The notes beneath the pieces are model-generated. The model worked only from the letters and a program-made list of their open reading frames with translations. It made no database searches and was not told the origin of the DNA. Below are positions 11,855-21,745 of a stretch of DNA of 64,000 nt, one piece after another. Position 1 is the first letter of the stretch; the number at the start of each line of letters is the position of its first letter. Position numbers and translations under genes: made by a program. This stretch comes from Manduca sexta (Eukaryota > Arthropoda > Insecta > Lepidoptera > Sphingidae), in assembly GCF_014839805.1 (NCBI RefSeq), contig NC_051135.1, positions 12,093,291-12,157,290 of the forward strand, in the 5' to 3' direction.

Positions 11855-12051
11855 ATGCACTGTTGGTGCCAACGAAGAGGGGCGGCAAGAAACTTATTGT
11901 TGAGAACAATGTGTTCATAAGAAACAAAATATGGGGCAATGGAGAGAGGATCCATTGGGTTTGCAAAATGAAACGGCCTAACAACTGCAAGGCAACCGTT
12001 TTGACGTACAAAGACAATATAATTAAGGAGAGCGGTGATCATAATCATTAA
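11855..12051 (+). CDS. mod(mdg4): FLYWCH terminal exon 8, mod(mdg4)-type
   Basis: Acceptor ttacctttttacag ends at 11854; two bases then 64 codons to TAA. Motifs: V-P-T-K-R-G-G-K-K-L-I, N-K-I-W-G-N-G, H-W-V-C, N-C-K-A-T, D-H-N-H at the end. Relative of the exon at 9477 but with canonical H-x-H and no tail. Confidence 0.88.
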
Positions 12052-13180
12052 TGTCGGCCGGCATAGCGATGACAATTTTTAGGGGCCGTGACCGAGATGC
12101 CTTTGTACAGTCGTTAACGCCAATAGAGAAAAAAAATCGTACGGGAATAATGTCATTCTCACACTTTTATTCCTTTTGTATTGGGTTCTATTATTTTTAG
12201 TATGTACCCAAGGGAAAGACTTATCCATCAGATATGAAATTCTTATATAATTCAAATATTTTCTCGCCACTGTTTATAAACGTTATTGCAGTGTGTCTGC
12301 CGAGTTTGCATTATCTATCTAACAAGCTCGTCGTCTATCATATCATAGTTCCCATAGAAATTGCCAATTTATAATTTAATGTTTGTACGTTTTATTAAGA
12401 GTAAAAATTGTAGATAAATTAACATAATTAAGAGAAATTTGGCTGAGACTTCTCTTAAACATTAAAATGCAAGGAATGTGAGGTGCGTATCGAGAAACTA
12501 CGAGTTTTTTTTTATCGAACTATACTCAATATTTTAAAAAAATATATTTTTTACCGAATTATTTTTGTAACAATGTCAAAACAGTGGCAGGGCGAATAAG
12601 GCAGCTGGAAAACACATTGACTGAACTAAAACAATTTAATACCATTACACACTTATTTTGATAACACTTAAATAGGTATATTTTGTTCACGATCGGAGTA
12701 CTTAAATGCGTTTAAAGAAAATACTTAATTTAAATGTCCAAAAAACGGGTTGAATAAGACATTTTTGAATTATTGCATTTAAATATTTGAACTATTTAAA
12801 TGAATATGACATGAAGCTTCCATGGGATTTTAATGACTGTTTTTATGAATTTTAATATGTAACATTTGTTATGTACAGTACTTATATTAGAATAGTTATT
12901 TAGATTCTTAAAATTATGTTAAAGTAAATTAAAAAGATTTAATATTAAAGGATTTTTATAATTTAATTTGTGGTTTTATTGACCGTTTTTAGACAACATT
13001 AATTATATCTTTGTACGATATATTTTTAGTTTCCGCAATTTATGCAAAATATCTCCATTATCCTTCTCAGGTAAATCATATTGCAATCAGAACCATCAAA
13101 TAAGGTAGATATGTATGACATTGTTTATCAAGTCAGGATTAAGAATCTGACATTTAACTTCCATCAATATGACCTTTCAG
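12052..13180. other. AT-rich spacer, nothing recognised
   Basis: Strongly AT-rich; no exon, RNA gene or clear repeat found on either strand. Confidence 0.4.
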
Positions 13181-13365
13181 CTTTGTTTGGCTTCACACCA
13201 GGCGGTAAGCGTTGCCTCGACATCGGCACACACAGGTACACCGTACACCAAAACGAGGGTATCAAGACGAGATGGAGATGTGTTAAGAAGACCACAGGAT
13301 GCCACGCTTTTGTTACCACAATCGATAATATTATTATAAAGCTGCGAGGGCTTCATAATCATTAA
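13181..13365 (+). CDS. mod(mdg4): FLYWCH terminal exon 9, mod(mdg4)-type (shortest)
   Basis: Acceptor gacctttcag ends at 13180; two bases then 60 codons to TAA, the shortest intact exon here. Motifs: T-P-G-G-K-R-C-L, H-R-Y, R-W-R-C, G-C-H-A-F, L-H-N-H at the end. C-H-A replaces the usual C-K-A. The open frame continues upstream through the acceptor by chance. Confidence 0.87.
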
Positions 13366-14167
13366 GGACTTGGCTTAAACGTTTGTCTATAAAAAAAGTA
13401 AATCAAGTTTTTCATGGAGGTCAAGGCCGTCTTAAGAAAGCAATCTTGATTGGAATTATTAGTAGGAATATAAATAATTTCATCTGTCCAATTTTAGACA
13501 TAGATTATCGCGCATATAAATGAACTATAAGTAACTGAAGTAGTTCTAATAGTTGTCAAAGCTCTATCATCAGTTTGAAGCAAGAATTATAAACTACAGT
13601 ATAAAAAGACAAATTTATTTTTAATTGCCTGATATTGTTTAATGTAACATTAATGTATTTATTGAGACGATTTTTTATTTATTATTTGTTGAATTGTCTG
13701 CGACCAACCTTTGAGTATTATTTTTGTATATCCTACGGCAATTATGGAATATTTAATGTAATTATGAATATTGATCTCTTACTACCTGAACTAAGTTTAC
13801 TAAATTAAAATAAATATTTTGGAAATATATCTGTGTGTTGTACCCGTTTTTTCTCGCATAAACACGAACGTTAATCAACTATTAGTTTATAAAATATGTT
13901 GGAAGAATAAAGCCGCTTTAATAATGTGTTTAGATGTGTAACTAACGTCTAATATTGTTCTTTAGATAGTTTTGACTACAGCATGAACGTGCAGGCTTTA
14001 CTTACAGTTGAGAGTACTGGTTAGATGTATTGTTTTAGGTCGGATGCCTAAATTATTTTGCTATTTTCAATCCCCATTCTTGTTTCCCGATATCATTGAT
14101 TATTCCTCTACCAAAATGGAGTTAAATATGTCCTTATAAAATAAATCATTGTATGTCAGAGGGTTCT

Positions 14168-14622
14168 ATTCCGTCTACGGGGACATGTCCGTCTTTTTGC
14201 AATTACCAGTGTTTTAATCGAAGGATATCTATCATAGCTATCTGGGTAATAGACTCAATGAATCCTCTATTCTTCTATACGGCTATGAAAACTGTCTGTC
14301 GACTTGTTTTTGTAAAGGCACGAAAGTCACCCCGATGCCCTTGATGGTAAGTGGAGTGTGGTCCAATAGAATGTCGACTGACGAGAGACGATTAGCCCTC
14401 GACAGTCGCTACAATTATGCCGGCCTGTTGGAACTGGATATACACAGGCTGATCCCGGAACGCGACACACTTATGTGGGCCAATGTGTCGAGTTTTAGGA
14501 CCTTGTGTACGGCGGTCGCAACCAGGGCGGATGTAAAATATATTCTACATTTAGCAAATCTAATTGATTAAATGGCCCGTAATTGCTAAAAGACGAATTC
14601 TCTCCCGTAGATGGTATAGGGC
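14168..14622. mobile_element. MITE (ccgtctacggg TIR) split by repeat B
   Basis: Left end ccgtctacggggacatgtcc and right end, read in reverse, ccatctacgggagagaattc, followed on each side by cgtctttt-gcaattac. The same pair of ends occurs at 51346-51478 only ~130 bp apart. Here a repeat B copy (14316-14548) lies inside, so B inserted later. Confidence 0.65.
14316..14548 (+). repeat. Dispersed repeat B copy, nested
   Basis: Well preserved copy (tggtaagtggagtgtggtcc, gaatgtcgactgacgagag, atacacaggctgatcccgga). A chance 78-codon open frame runs through it; I do not consider it a gene. Confidence 0.7.
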
Positions 14623-14712
14623 TCGTTGACATAACATTTTATTTTCTCAGATATAAACTACATTTCAAATACTATCATCATGCATATTATTAATATTTAT
14701 TTTTGTTACCAG

Positions 14713-14903
14713 ATCCGGAAGTGAGTTTTGTGGTGAATCGTTACGGCAATAAGACGCTTATATTCCGAGGCAGAAGGTATAATAAGAACCACGGCAGTAA
14801 CCAGAGAGTGTCCTGGCGGTGTGTGAAGAGAAATGATGGTTGCAAGGCAAACGTGGTCACAATTTACGACCAGGTTGTTCAGTTTACTGATCATAATCAT
14901 TGA
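14713..14903 (+). CDS. mod(mdg4): FLYWCH terminal exon 10, mod(mdg4)-type
   Basis: Acceptor ttttgttaccag ends at 14712; two bases then 62 codons to TGA. Motifs: N-R-Y-G-N-K-T-L-I-F, R-R-Y, S-W-R-C, G-C-K-A-N, D-H-N-H at the end. Begins a run of exons (14713, 16651, 17773) with a shared V-x-N-R/K-x-G start. Confidence 0.88.
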
Positions 14904-15597
14904 ATTGTGTAAGGATTGCCTCAGAATTGTGGATTACCTTAACGCTTATTAGTGGACGATGGAAAAGCTATCAGTGGTGAATTATTCATTAGTATTCTCC
15001 TTAGTTGTTGGTTTCGAAACCCAAAGGAAGGTTGCTGTCCTGCAATTTTTAAAATTAAAAAATATGTATAGAATTTTTCGATTACACATTTATAAAATGA
15101 AAATTAATGTAATTTTGTGGTTTTAGCTATTTTTTTTCGTGATGAAATTGTGCTAGTCAAATTCTTAGTTTTGTGCAAATGTAAATAAAATAATGTTCTT
15201 ATACAATCTCTACAAACATTTGATTGGGGTCTAAATTCTCGTAGAGATTACAGACCTGATATTTGAAACGGGATAATTTGAAGTAGTTTCTTTATAACAG
15301 TTATTTTCCTTATTTAATTATTGGAAATAAAATGTTTTATGTATGTACCTATGTAGTATATAAGCATAAATATAAGCTATCATGTCCTGATAGATATAAA
15401 ATTTGATTGTAATTAATATATTGTTGAATTTATAAATAAATTATATTTATATGCAATTCAAAAATGTTATAATTGTCTCGGAGTGCGTGTTCGACATTGT
15501 TATTTTGAGTGTCTCGTCGGTGAAGGTAAATATGCCAAACACCAAGAGAATCATGTTCGATGCTGAGAAACTAAACTAGATCAAGTTGTACAAAACA

Positions 15598-15742
15598 CGT
15601 CGGTTGAGCGCCTGCGCGTGCTTCTACTCTGGAAGAGAACTATTTCAGCACTACGGAAGCGCGGGGTGACGGGCGCGGGCGCAACTCGTGGAATGGCGGC
15701 GGTACGGAATGCCGCTGTGTACTAGGGCAGCGCGCCATATAA
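15598..15742. other. Isolated GC/CpG-rich block
   Basis: About 145 bp rich in CpG (gcgcctgcgcgtgc, ggcgcgggcgcaactcg, ggcggcggtacgg) in otherwise very AT-rich DNA. No open frame or repeat match in the window. It could be a regulatory block or a foreign insertion. Confidence 0.4.
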
Positions 15743-15896
15743 TCAATATTATTTGAATTATTATTTAACATTCCATAAGTACTAAATTGTATCATTGACT
15801 AAGAGTAAAAACAGAAGACGACGACGTCAGAATAGATTTGGAAAATTATAATTTATATAACAAATTATAATGGTTACATATGTATAGTAAAACATG

Positions 15897-16263
15897 TTAA
15901 GGTGGTAGCTCAAGGTCCATTTTCATACATTTTGTTTCGGCTTTAATCTGGGTAACTAAACAAGTATTGACAAGTAAAGAATTTAAATTCACGTCTAGTT
16001 AGTGATTAGTTCTCGCAGTTGAAAGAAAAATGTAAAAATAATTAATAATCATGGATATTTCTGCCTTTAAAATTTCGTCATATTAAATTTTAAAGGCCGA
16101 AATATCCATGATTATTAATTATTTTTACGTTTTTCTTTCAACTGCGAGAACTAATCACTAACTAGACGTGAATTTAAATTCTTTACTTGTCAATACTTGT
16201 TTAGTTACCCAGATTAAAGCCGAAACAAAATGTATGAAAATGGACCTTGAGCTACCACCTTAA
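15897..16263. mobile_element. 367-bp near-perfect palindrome, TTAA-bounded
   Basis: Two ~175-bp arms start TTAAGGTGGTAGCTCAAGG and end with its reverse complement; I find only about two or three mismatches (for example ctgcctttaaaa versus ttttaaaggccg) around a loop of roughly 14 bases. TTAA at both outer ends fits piggyBac-type target sites. Likely a young fold-back MITE; its transcript would form a long hairpin. Confidence 0.85.
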
Positions 16264-16650
16264 GCTATCTTAAATGTATTTTTATATCCCACCTCCAGAA
16301 TATAGTGACAAAAGATATAACAGTATTATTTCCTCTCAAATTATCAGTGATTATTGGAACAGACTTTCTTTTCACAATTAAATTATTTTTGAATATGAAG
16401 AAATATATAATAGTAGAGGGAGTGTGATGAAAAGTAATTACGGTACGCCATGAGACAGCCACTATCACATTTTAGAATACTTCATGTTTTGGCATAAATC
16501 AATTCTTGACTAATGAACTTTACAATTATTCGAAGCATGCTTTTGAAAGAATATAACATTTTTTTGGTATATTTATGCTGTAGCTAAGTGTTTACTTTGA
16601 TATTTAAAAACTTTAGACTTAAATACTGGGAATTGAACCCTATATTTCAG

Positions 16651-16850
16651 GATTGTCGACCGAAGCTGTTTACACGATGAACAGGAAAGGCACTGTAACT
16701 TTAGCGTATTGTGGTTACAGTTTTAATAAGGGTGGTTCAAGGGAAAATAGGACGACGTGGCGATGCAATCAACGAAACAAAGGATGCAAATCCTATATCA
16801 AGATGATTGGTGACGAAATAGTAGATTACACTAGTCATAACCATCGGTAA
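16651..16850 (+). CDS. mod(mdg4): FLYWCH terminal exon 11, mod(mdg4)-type
   Basis: Acceptor tatatttcag ends at 16650; entry ga then 65 codons to TAA. Motifs: S-T-E-A-V-Y-T-M-N-R-K-G, C-G-Y-S-F, T-W-R-C-N-Q-R-N-K-G-C-K-S, S-H-N-H-R. C-K-S replaces C-K-A. Close paralogue of the exon at 17773 and of the broken copy at 19604. Confidence 0.88.
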
Positions 16851-17168
16851 ATGGTTTTTAACATGTATTTTTTTAGATTTGTATCAAAATGTTTCACTAG
16901 GGACATTTTGAGAATTGTAATATTTATTCATATTTGTTTAAGTCCAAACTATATTGGTTCCTTGTTGAATTTGTTGTTCTTTTTTAAATTGTATAGTCAT
17001 TTAAAATATATTATTGTATTTATTATTGTGACATATGGTTTAAAAAAAAGATAAATAGTGTAACACAATAGAGGATTACAGAAAAATATTGCATAATGTA
17101 AACCATAGTTTTATTGTTGTATAGACCTAATCACACATTGTGTTAATCATCTGTTAACACAATTTTAA

Positions 17169-17516
17169 TTATTGTTTGTGATGAGATATTACAAAATATA
17201 CTTTGTCACATGCAACACTAAAAATTAAAGACATAATCGTGACTTTATTCACTCTATTTTTAGGGGCGTTTTTTGCTAAGCCGTGTCTTACTAATGGGAT
17301 GTCGACGATCACTGTGCCACTGTGGGACCACCTGGCGTTTGAAATAGCCACAGCTCTCAAGCAGGACCCATTGCGTTGGCAAGGAAGGGCTAGCTTGTAA
17401 AGAGGGAACGATGTAGAAACAGCAAGGAATTGCATACCTGTAATCATTGTAATTTGTAAGCAGTACGTAATACACTTTACGCCTCGATTCGCTGTGTATG
17501 TCTCATAAACCTTCAA
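17169..17516 (-). other. Unassigned 115-codon open frame, minus strand
   Basis: An open frame with a C-Q-R-N-G-S-C-L-R-A stretch but no W-x-C or H-x-H in FLYWCH spacing. The + strand of the same DNA begins with a plausible acceptor (ctctatttttag at about 17264) but decays. GC content is above its surroundings. I do not recognise it; it may be an old transposon piece or a badly decayed exon. Confidence 0.25.
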
Positions 17517-17772
17517 ATGCCTACCTACAGAAGACTTTCAGCCTACAAAAATGGTGATTGGATTTATTATTTATTATAATCTACTGAGCTTGTTGCTTAT
17601 TTATACGTACGCTCTTTCAGAGAGCGTTGACCATCCTGGGTTTGAGAATTTCGCATATTCAGTAATTTATTATATGTACATATATATAAAAATATGGTTA
17701 CCGTTCTGCATATAAAACAGATGTTTGTGTTATTTGTTTAGCAGATAACAAAATATTTATATAATGTTACAG

Positions 17773-17969
17773 AATTTTCGACTGAAGTTCTTTACACGAT
17801 GAATAAATCAGGGAGCACTAACTTGCTGCACTGTGGTAACATGTTTAACAGAAGCGTGTGCAGAAATGGTCGCACCACATGGCGCTGCAACCAACGAAAC
17901 AGAGGCTGCAAGTCCCAAATTAAGACTATCGATGATGAAATTGTGTACTTCACAGGTCATAATCATTAA
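17773..17969 (+). CDS. mod(mdg4): FLYWCH terminal exon 12, mod(mdg4)-type
   Basis: Acceptor ataatgttacag ends at 17772; entry aa then 64 codons to TAA (17967-17969). Motifs: S-T-E-V-L-Y-T-M-N-K-S-G, C-G-N-M-F, T-W-R-C-N-Q-R-N-R-G-C-K-S, G-H-N-H at the end. Shares most of its pattern with the exon at 16651. There is no ATG near its 5' end in this frame, which supports entry by splicing only. Confidence 0.88.
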
Positions 17970-18703
17970 TGTATATATTTTGGCATTATTTTTATGTCAT
18001 ACAGGTATTCATTTCCTATGCTGAGCTGCGCCTTATGAGGGTGAAAAATTATATATTTTCAATTATTTATTTTGTATCGCCAATTTGTTTTGTTGCAAAT
18101 ATTTTAATATATTTTGCTCGTGGTTCTATTCGCTTTAAAGTCTGTCGGAATAGAAGTCCCATAGTAGGTACAGTTTTCCGGGATTAACATCCATGTATAA
18201 TAATATATAATTATCAACCACCACATTGTATATTAACAGCGTGGGTATCGGTTATATGTATACTGAATATCTAATATTTAATCATTTATGAGTTTCTAAC
18301 GAAACTGTGATTGTCTAAACATGTTTCAAAACTTTCCCATTTATAATAATATGAATTAAAAGTAGGTTAGGGTTTGAAATAATCAATTCAAGATGATGTG
18401 CGATTCTTAGTGATCAATGTTTTATTCAGACTCATATTATATAATACTGTGTTAGATATAAACATCAAACATAATAGTAGAGATTCTGTAAAGGGTCATT
18501 TCTTTTCGAACCGGCGATAGAGTAAACCATAAACGATGAAATGCTTGTTTCATTTAGCATCAAGGTTATTAATGTAGGAATACTTTCACTAAAGGTTATA
18601 TACATCATAAACACTAGATATAATCTGTTTAATATAGTCGTTAAGGGCTCAGTGGATAGTAATACCGTAAAATATAATTCTACAAATAAATGAAATTTTT
18701 CAG

Positions 18704-18900
18704 AAACTCCTAAAGTCAGATACTTAATAAATGAATTAGGAATGAAAAATTTAGTGTATTGTGGGAAGTTATTTGTGATGGGCGTTTCGAAGGGCGGGAA
18801 GACGACGTGGTTGTGCGCCGAGAAATCCAAGGGATGCGGGTCCACCATTCAGACCTTTCGCAATGAAATTATGTGCTACACTAGTCATAATCATTTGTAG
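18704..18900 (+). CDS. mod(mdg4): FLYWCH terminal exon 13, mod(mdg4)-type
   Basis: Acceptor gaaatttttcag ends at 18703; entry aa then 64 codons to TAG. Motifs: I-N-E-L-G-M-K-N-L-V-Y-C-G, T-W-L-C, G-C-G-S-T, S-H-N-H-L. C-G-S replaces C-K-A, and the core has A-E-K-S instead of a basic run. Its 3' part plus ~78 bp downstream has been tandemly copied twice (18901-19314). Confidence 0.84.
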
Positions 18901-18978
18901 ACCATTTTCCATGTTTACAAATATTTGTATGTAAATAATATTGTTTAAGCGAGTAATGTGTGGGTTTGAGTAACTTAT

Positions 18979-19107
18979 TGTAATGGGGGCGTTTCAAAAG
19001 GCGAAAGCATGATGTGGTTGTACGCCGAACAGTTCAAGGGCTGCGGGTATACCATTTAGACCTTTTGCAATGAAATCATGTGCTACACTAGTCATAATCA
19101 TTTGTAG
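18979..19107 (+). pseudogene. 5'-truncated FLYWCH exon copy A
   Basis: Second unit of the 207-bp tandem. Keeps W-L-Y, G-C-G and the S-H-N-H-L end but has a TAG replacing a sense codon (acc att tag acc, near 19058) and no acceptor of its own. Confidence 0.8.
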
Positions 19108-19185
19108 ATCATTTTCCATGTTTACAAATATTTGTATGTAAATAATATTGTATAAGTGAGTAACGTGTGTGTTTGTATAACTTAT

Positions 19186-19314
19186 TGTAATTGAGCCTTT
19201 TCGTGGGGCGGAAGGACGATGTGGCTGTGCGCCGAGCAAACAAAGGGTTGCGTGTCCACCATTCAGACCTTTCGCAATGAAATCATGAGCTAAACTAGTC
19301 ATAATCATTCGTAG
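19186..19314 (+). pseudogene. 5'-truncated FLYWCH exon copy B
   Basis: Third unit of the tandem. Retains W-L-C and the G-C motif; the codon before T-S-H-N-H has become TAA (atg agc taa act agt). No acceptor or 5' half. Confidence 0.8.
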
Positions 19315-19603
19315 AATGCGTTGTACATATTTACAGATACTTGTATGTAATGCAGAATATTGTATAAGTAACGTTTATGTTTGTGAAACTTATTTTTAAT
19401 ATTATCTCTGAATCTGATCTCATTATTGTGATTCCAATTAAAATGATATAGTATAAATAGCGTAACCATTTTGTACTTTTTCAAATAGAAAATTTTCGAT
19501 GTATTTATGATTGTAAATAGAAAACCCGCCACTAATTATATTAGCAATATTACATAAGGAATAAAATTGTAGAAAAAAATATATAACTATTACAATAGTA
19601 CAG

Positions 19604-19799
19604 AAAATTCAACTAAAGTTATTTACATAACAAATAAATGAGGGAGCATAACTTTGAATGTTTTGTTAATTTTTTTTAGTAAATGTACTACTTCGACTGG
19701 TCGTATGTCTATCTGGCGGTGTAACAAACGAAAAAATGCAAGTCGATAAAGGCAATGTAAAATAGGGTTTTATACTTCATGAGCCACAACCATCCATAG
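19604..19799 (+). pseudogene. Decayed FLYWCH exon, paralogue of 16651/17773
   Basis: Acceptor (acag, 19600-19603) and entry aa are kept, then N-S-T-K-V-I-Y-I-T-N-K followed by TGA at 19639-19641. Later fragments still match the family: cgtatgtctatctggcggtgtaacaaacg (W-R-C-N-K-R) and gagccacaaccatcca (S-H-N-H). The internal frame is shifted. Confidence 0.8.
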
Positions 19800-20195
19800 A
19801 ATATTTTTTTCACAGTTGCAAATATTTGTATAACGTTTTGAGAATTTGCAATCGTGGGTTTTATTCTTTTTGGTCTTGTTCTTTTTAATCAAACTATAAT
19901 GTCTTATATTGGGTTTTAGATAAAAAAAATCACCGGTTCCTAGTTTACACCTTATTAAGAGGCATGATGGCGGATTTTGACTTCAGCTGATCGAGAAAAT
20001 TTGTGTTTTAACTAAGCGTAGCTTTGCGAATTTTTTATAAATAAGACTGACACTGTTCTATATTATTGAAATAAAATGTTACATTCCTTCTTTCAAATGT
20101 TCTTTCGCCTGGGTACCTTTTACTTGGCAGGGTTGATCAATACTAAGTGAATTCACATGTGAAATTTAATTTTACGATATTTTTACATATTTCAG

Positions 20196-20422
20196 TCCGT
20201 TTCGTGCCAAGCAGGTTTAAAAAGAAGTTGTTAATGGTCAACGGTTATACATTCTCGGAGTACAGTCCTCGTTTCTGGTATTGTACTAAGCGTAAAACTG
20301 GATGTAAGGCCAAAGCCCGCACCGACGATGAACAAACACTCAAACACCTATCAGAAGACCACAACCACGACCCCCCGAAGTACTACATTATGGACACTGG
20401 AGAATATGTAAAAGTGGACTAA
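20196..20422 (+). CDS. mod(mdg4): FLYWCH terminal exon 14, first with long tail
   Basis: Acceptor acatatttcag ends at 20195; two bases then 74 codons to TAA. Motifs: S-R-F-K-K-K-L-L-M-V-N-G-Y-T-F, F-W-Y-C, G-C-K-A-K, D-H-N-H. A tail P-P-K-Y-Y-I-M-D-T-G-E-Y-V-K-V-D follows, the first appearance along the array of the G-x-Y-x-(K/R) ending that marks the second-half exons. AATAAA at 20449-20454, 27 bp after the stop. Confidence 0.9.
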
Positions 20423-21203
20423 GTTTTCGCTATATGACTATTTCTCAAAATAAATGTATGCAACGAAATAGTTTTACGAATTTTCTGTGTCTGTCTAATC
20501 TCAAACCTTAGAAAATGGATGACTTGTATTGCTTACACGTATAGAAGAAATACGATAATTAATAATACTTAAAGCTATATTAATTGTGCAGTATATCTTA
20601 TTTTTTTTTAATAAAACTTATTTTTCCATTGATGTTTTTGAAATAATACTGTTTTCTTTACACACCTTTTAATAGTTTTTGTAATTATTTTATTTATTTG
20701 TTTTGTAACAGTTAACATTATATAATTCTAAATGATTTTTTATAATAATTAAGTGACGTGACAAACTGTCCGTTTGCCTACTCACGTTACGACTGTCTAT
20801 TGACAGCAAATTATGTCTTTAAATTAAATAGTAATGCCGTAAACTCCACTGTGCTTCTTGAAGTTCATTGGCTATAATGCCCAATAGAAGTCGGTAGACT
20901 GATCTAGGTTTAAAAAATCAGTGGCACTCTAATATCTATGAAATTTCAAAAATATTACGAGCAGTTCAAAACAAAAACAATGTACATAATTAATTCTGGG
21001 AGTAAAATCTGTATTTTAATAAATCCTGGTTATGGAATAAATATTTGTTTACTTACAAATATTTGTATCAAAATTGGGCATTACTAAACATTTTTAACAT
21101 TATTTAAATATTAATTTATAATTCTCATAGTTGCGTATATAAATATAAAAACTATTTTACCAAGGCACATTAATTAATTTTAAATTTAATTTTATATTTT
21201 CAG
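20423..21203. other. AT-rich spacer
   Basis: Holds a candidate polyadenylation signal at 20449-20454 for the preceding exon; otherwise nothing recognised. Confidence 0.4.
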
Positions 21204-21415
21204 CATTCATGGCGTCGATCCTGCGCGCTCGCCTCTACAAGGAAACAACAAATATATACATAGGAGGGCACAAGTTCTTCAGGCACTCCCGGTCCCTCAT
21301 CGGGAATAGAATTAGGTGGACATGCGCCAAGAAACACAAGTTCAAGTGCAAGGCATCGGCTGTCACCATCGATGGAGTCATCATTTCAACCTCGGGCGAA
21401 CATTCGCACAACTGA
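21204..21415 (+). CDS. mod(mdg4): FLYWCH terminal exon 15, mod(mdg4)-type
   Basis: Acceptor ttatattttcag ends at 21203; two bases then 69 codons to TGA. Motifs: Y-K-E-T-T-N-I-Y-I-G-G-H-K-F, R-W-T-C, K-C-K-A-S, E-H-S-H-N. No tail, so it belongs to the first-half type although it lies after the tailed exon at 20196. Codon use is richer in C and G than the surrounding DNA. Confidence 0.88.
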
Positions 21416-21539
21416 TACGATTGTAGATTTTAAAAACCTGTTCTGTTGATAATGCGGTTTAAGGGCATGTGCATTTGACGTTTTTTAAATGCACTTATTA
21501 CGCGCTTCAAACCCAACCAAATGCGTTTTAGTTGGGAAC

Positions 21540-21745
21540 TGCATATTTTTTAAACTAACCGCCATTTTCAATAGACGATTCCAAACGCTTTTTTTGATCT
21601 ATCTCAAAAATGTACTAATCAGAACAAAATTTATTTTGACATTCTTGAAATGAGTTATTTTGATTGGTTTATTCTTTGGATCGGATTAAAGATTGAGATT
21701 TGGATCGTTTATTGAAAACTGCTGTAAGTGCGCTATGAAGCCAAA
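21540..21745 (+). repeat. Dispersed repeat D copy (gaccaatcagaacc family)
   Basis: Shares gatctatctcaaaa, aatcagaacaaa, gacat-gagttattttgattgg and agattgag blocks with 34905-35410 and, reversed, 41368-41515. Confidence 0.6.

Larger units (their letters stand above)
18769..19320 (+). repeat. 207-bp tandem duplication, about 2.7 copies
   Basis: The block ggcgtttc occurs at 18781 and 18988, and stop codons of successive copies sit at 18898-18900, 19105-19107 and 19312-19314, a period of 207 bp. Each unit carries the 3' half of the exon and the following AT-rich spacer. The missing acceptor and 5' half show that duplication began inside the exon. Confidence 0.85.

Noticed and set aside
14335..14571. 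78-codon frame resembling a small gene
   Set aside because: Inside dispersed repeat B, whose other copies carry stops; no domain.
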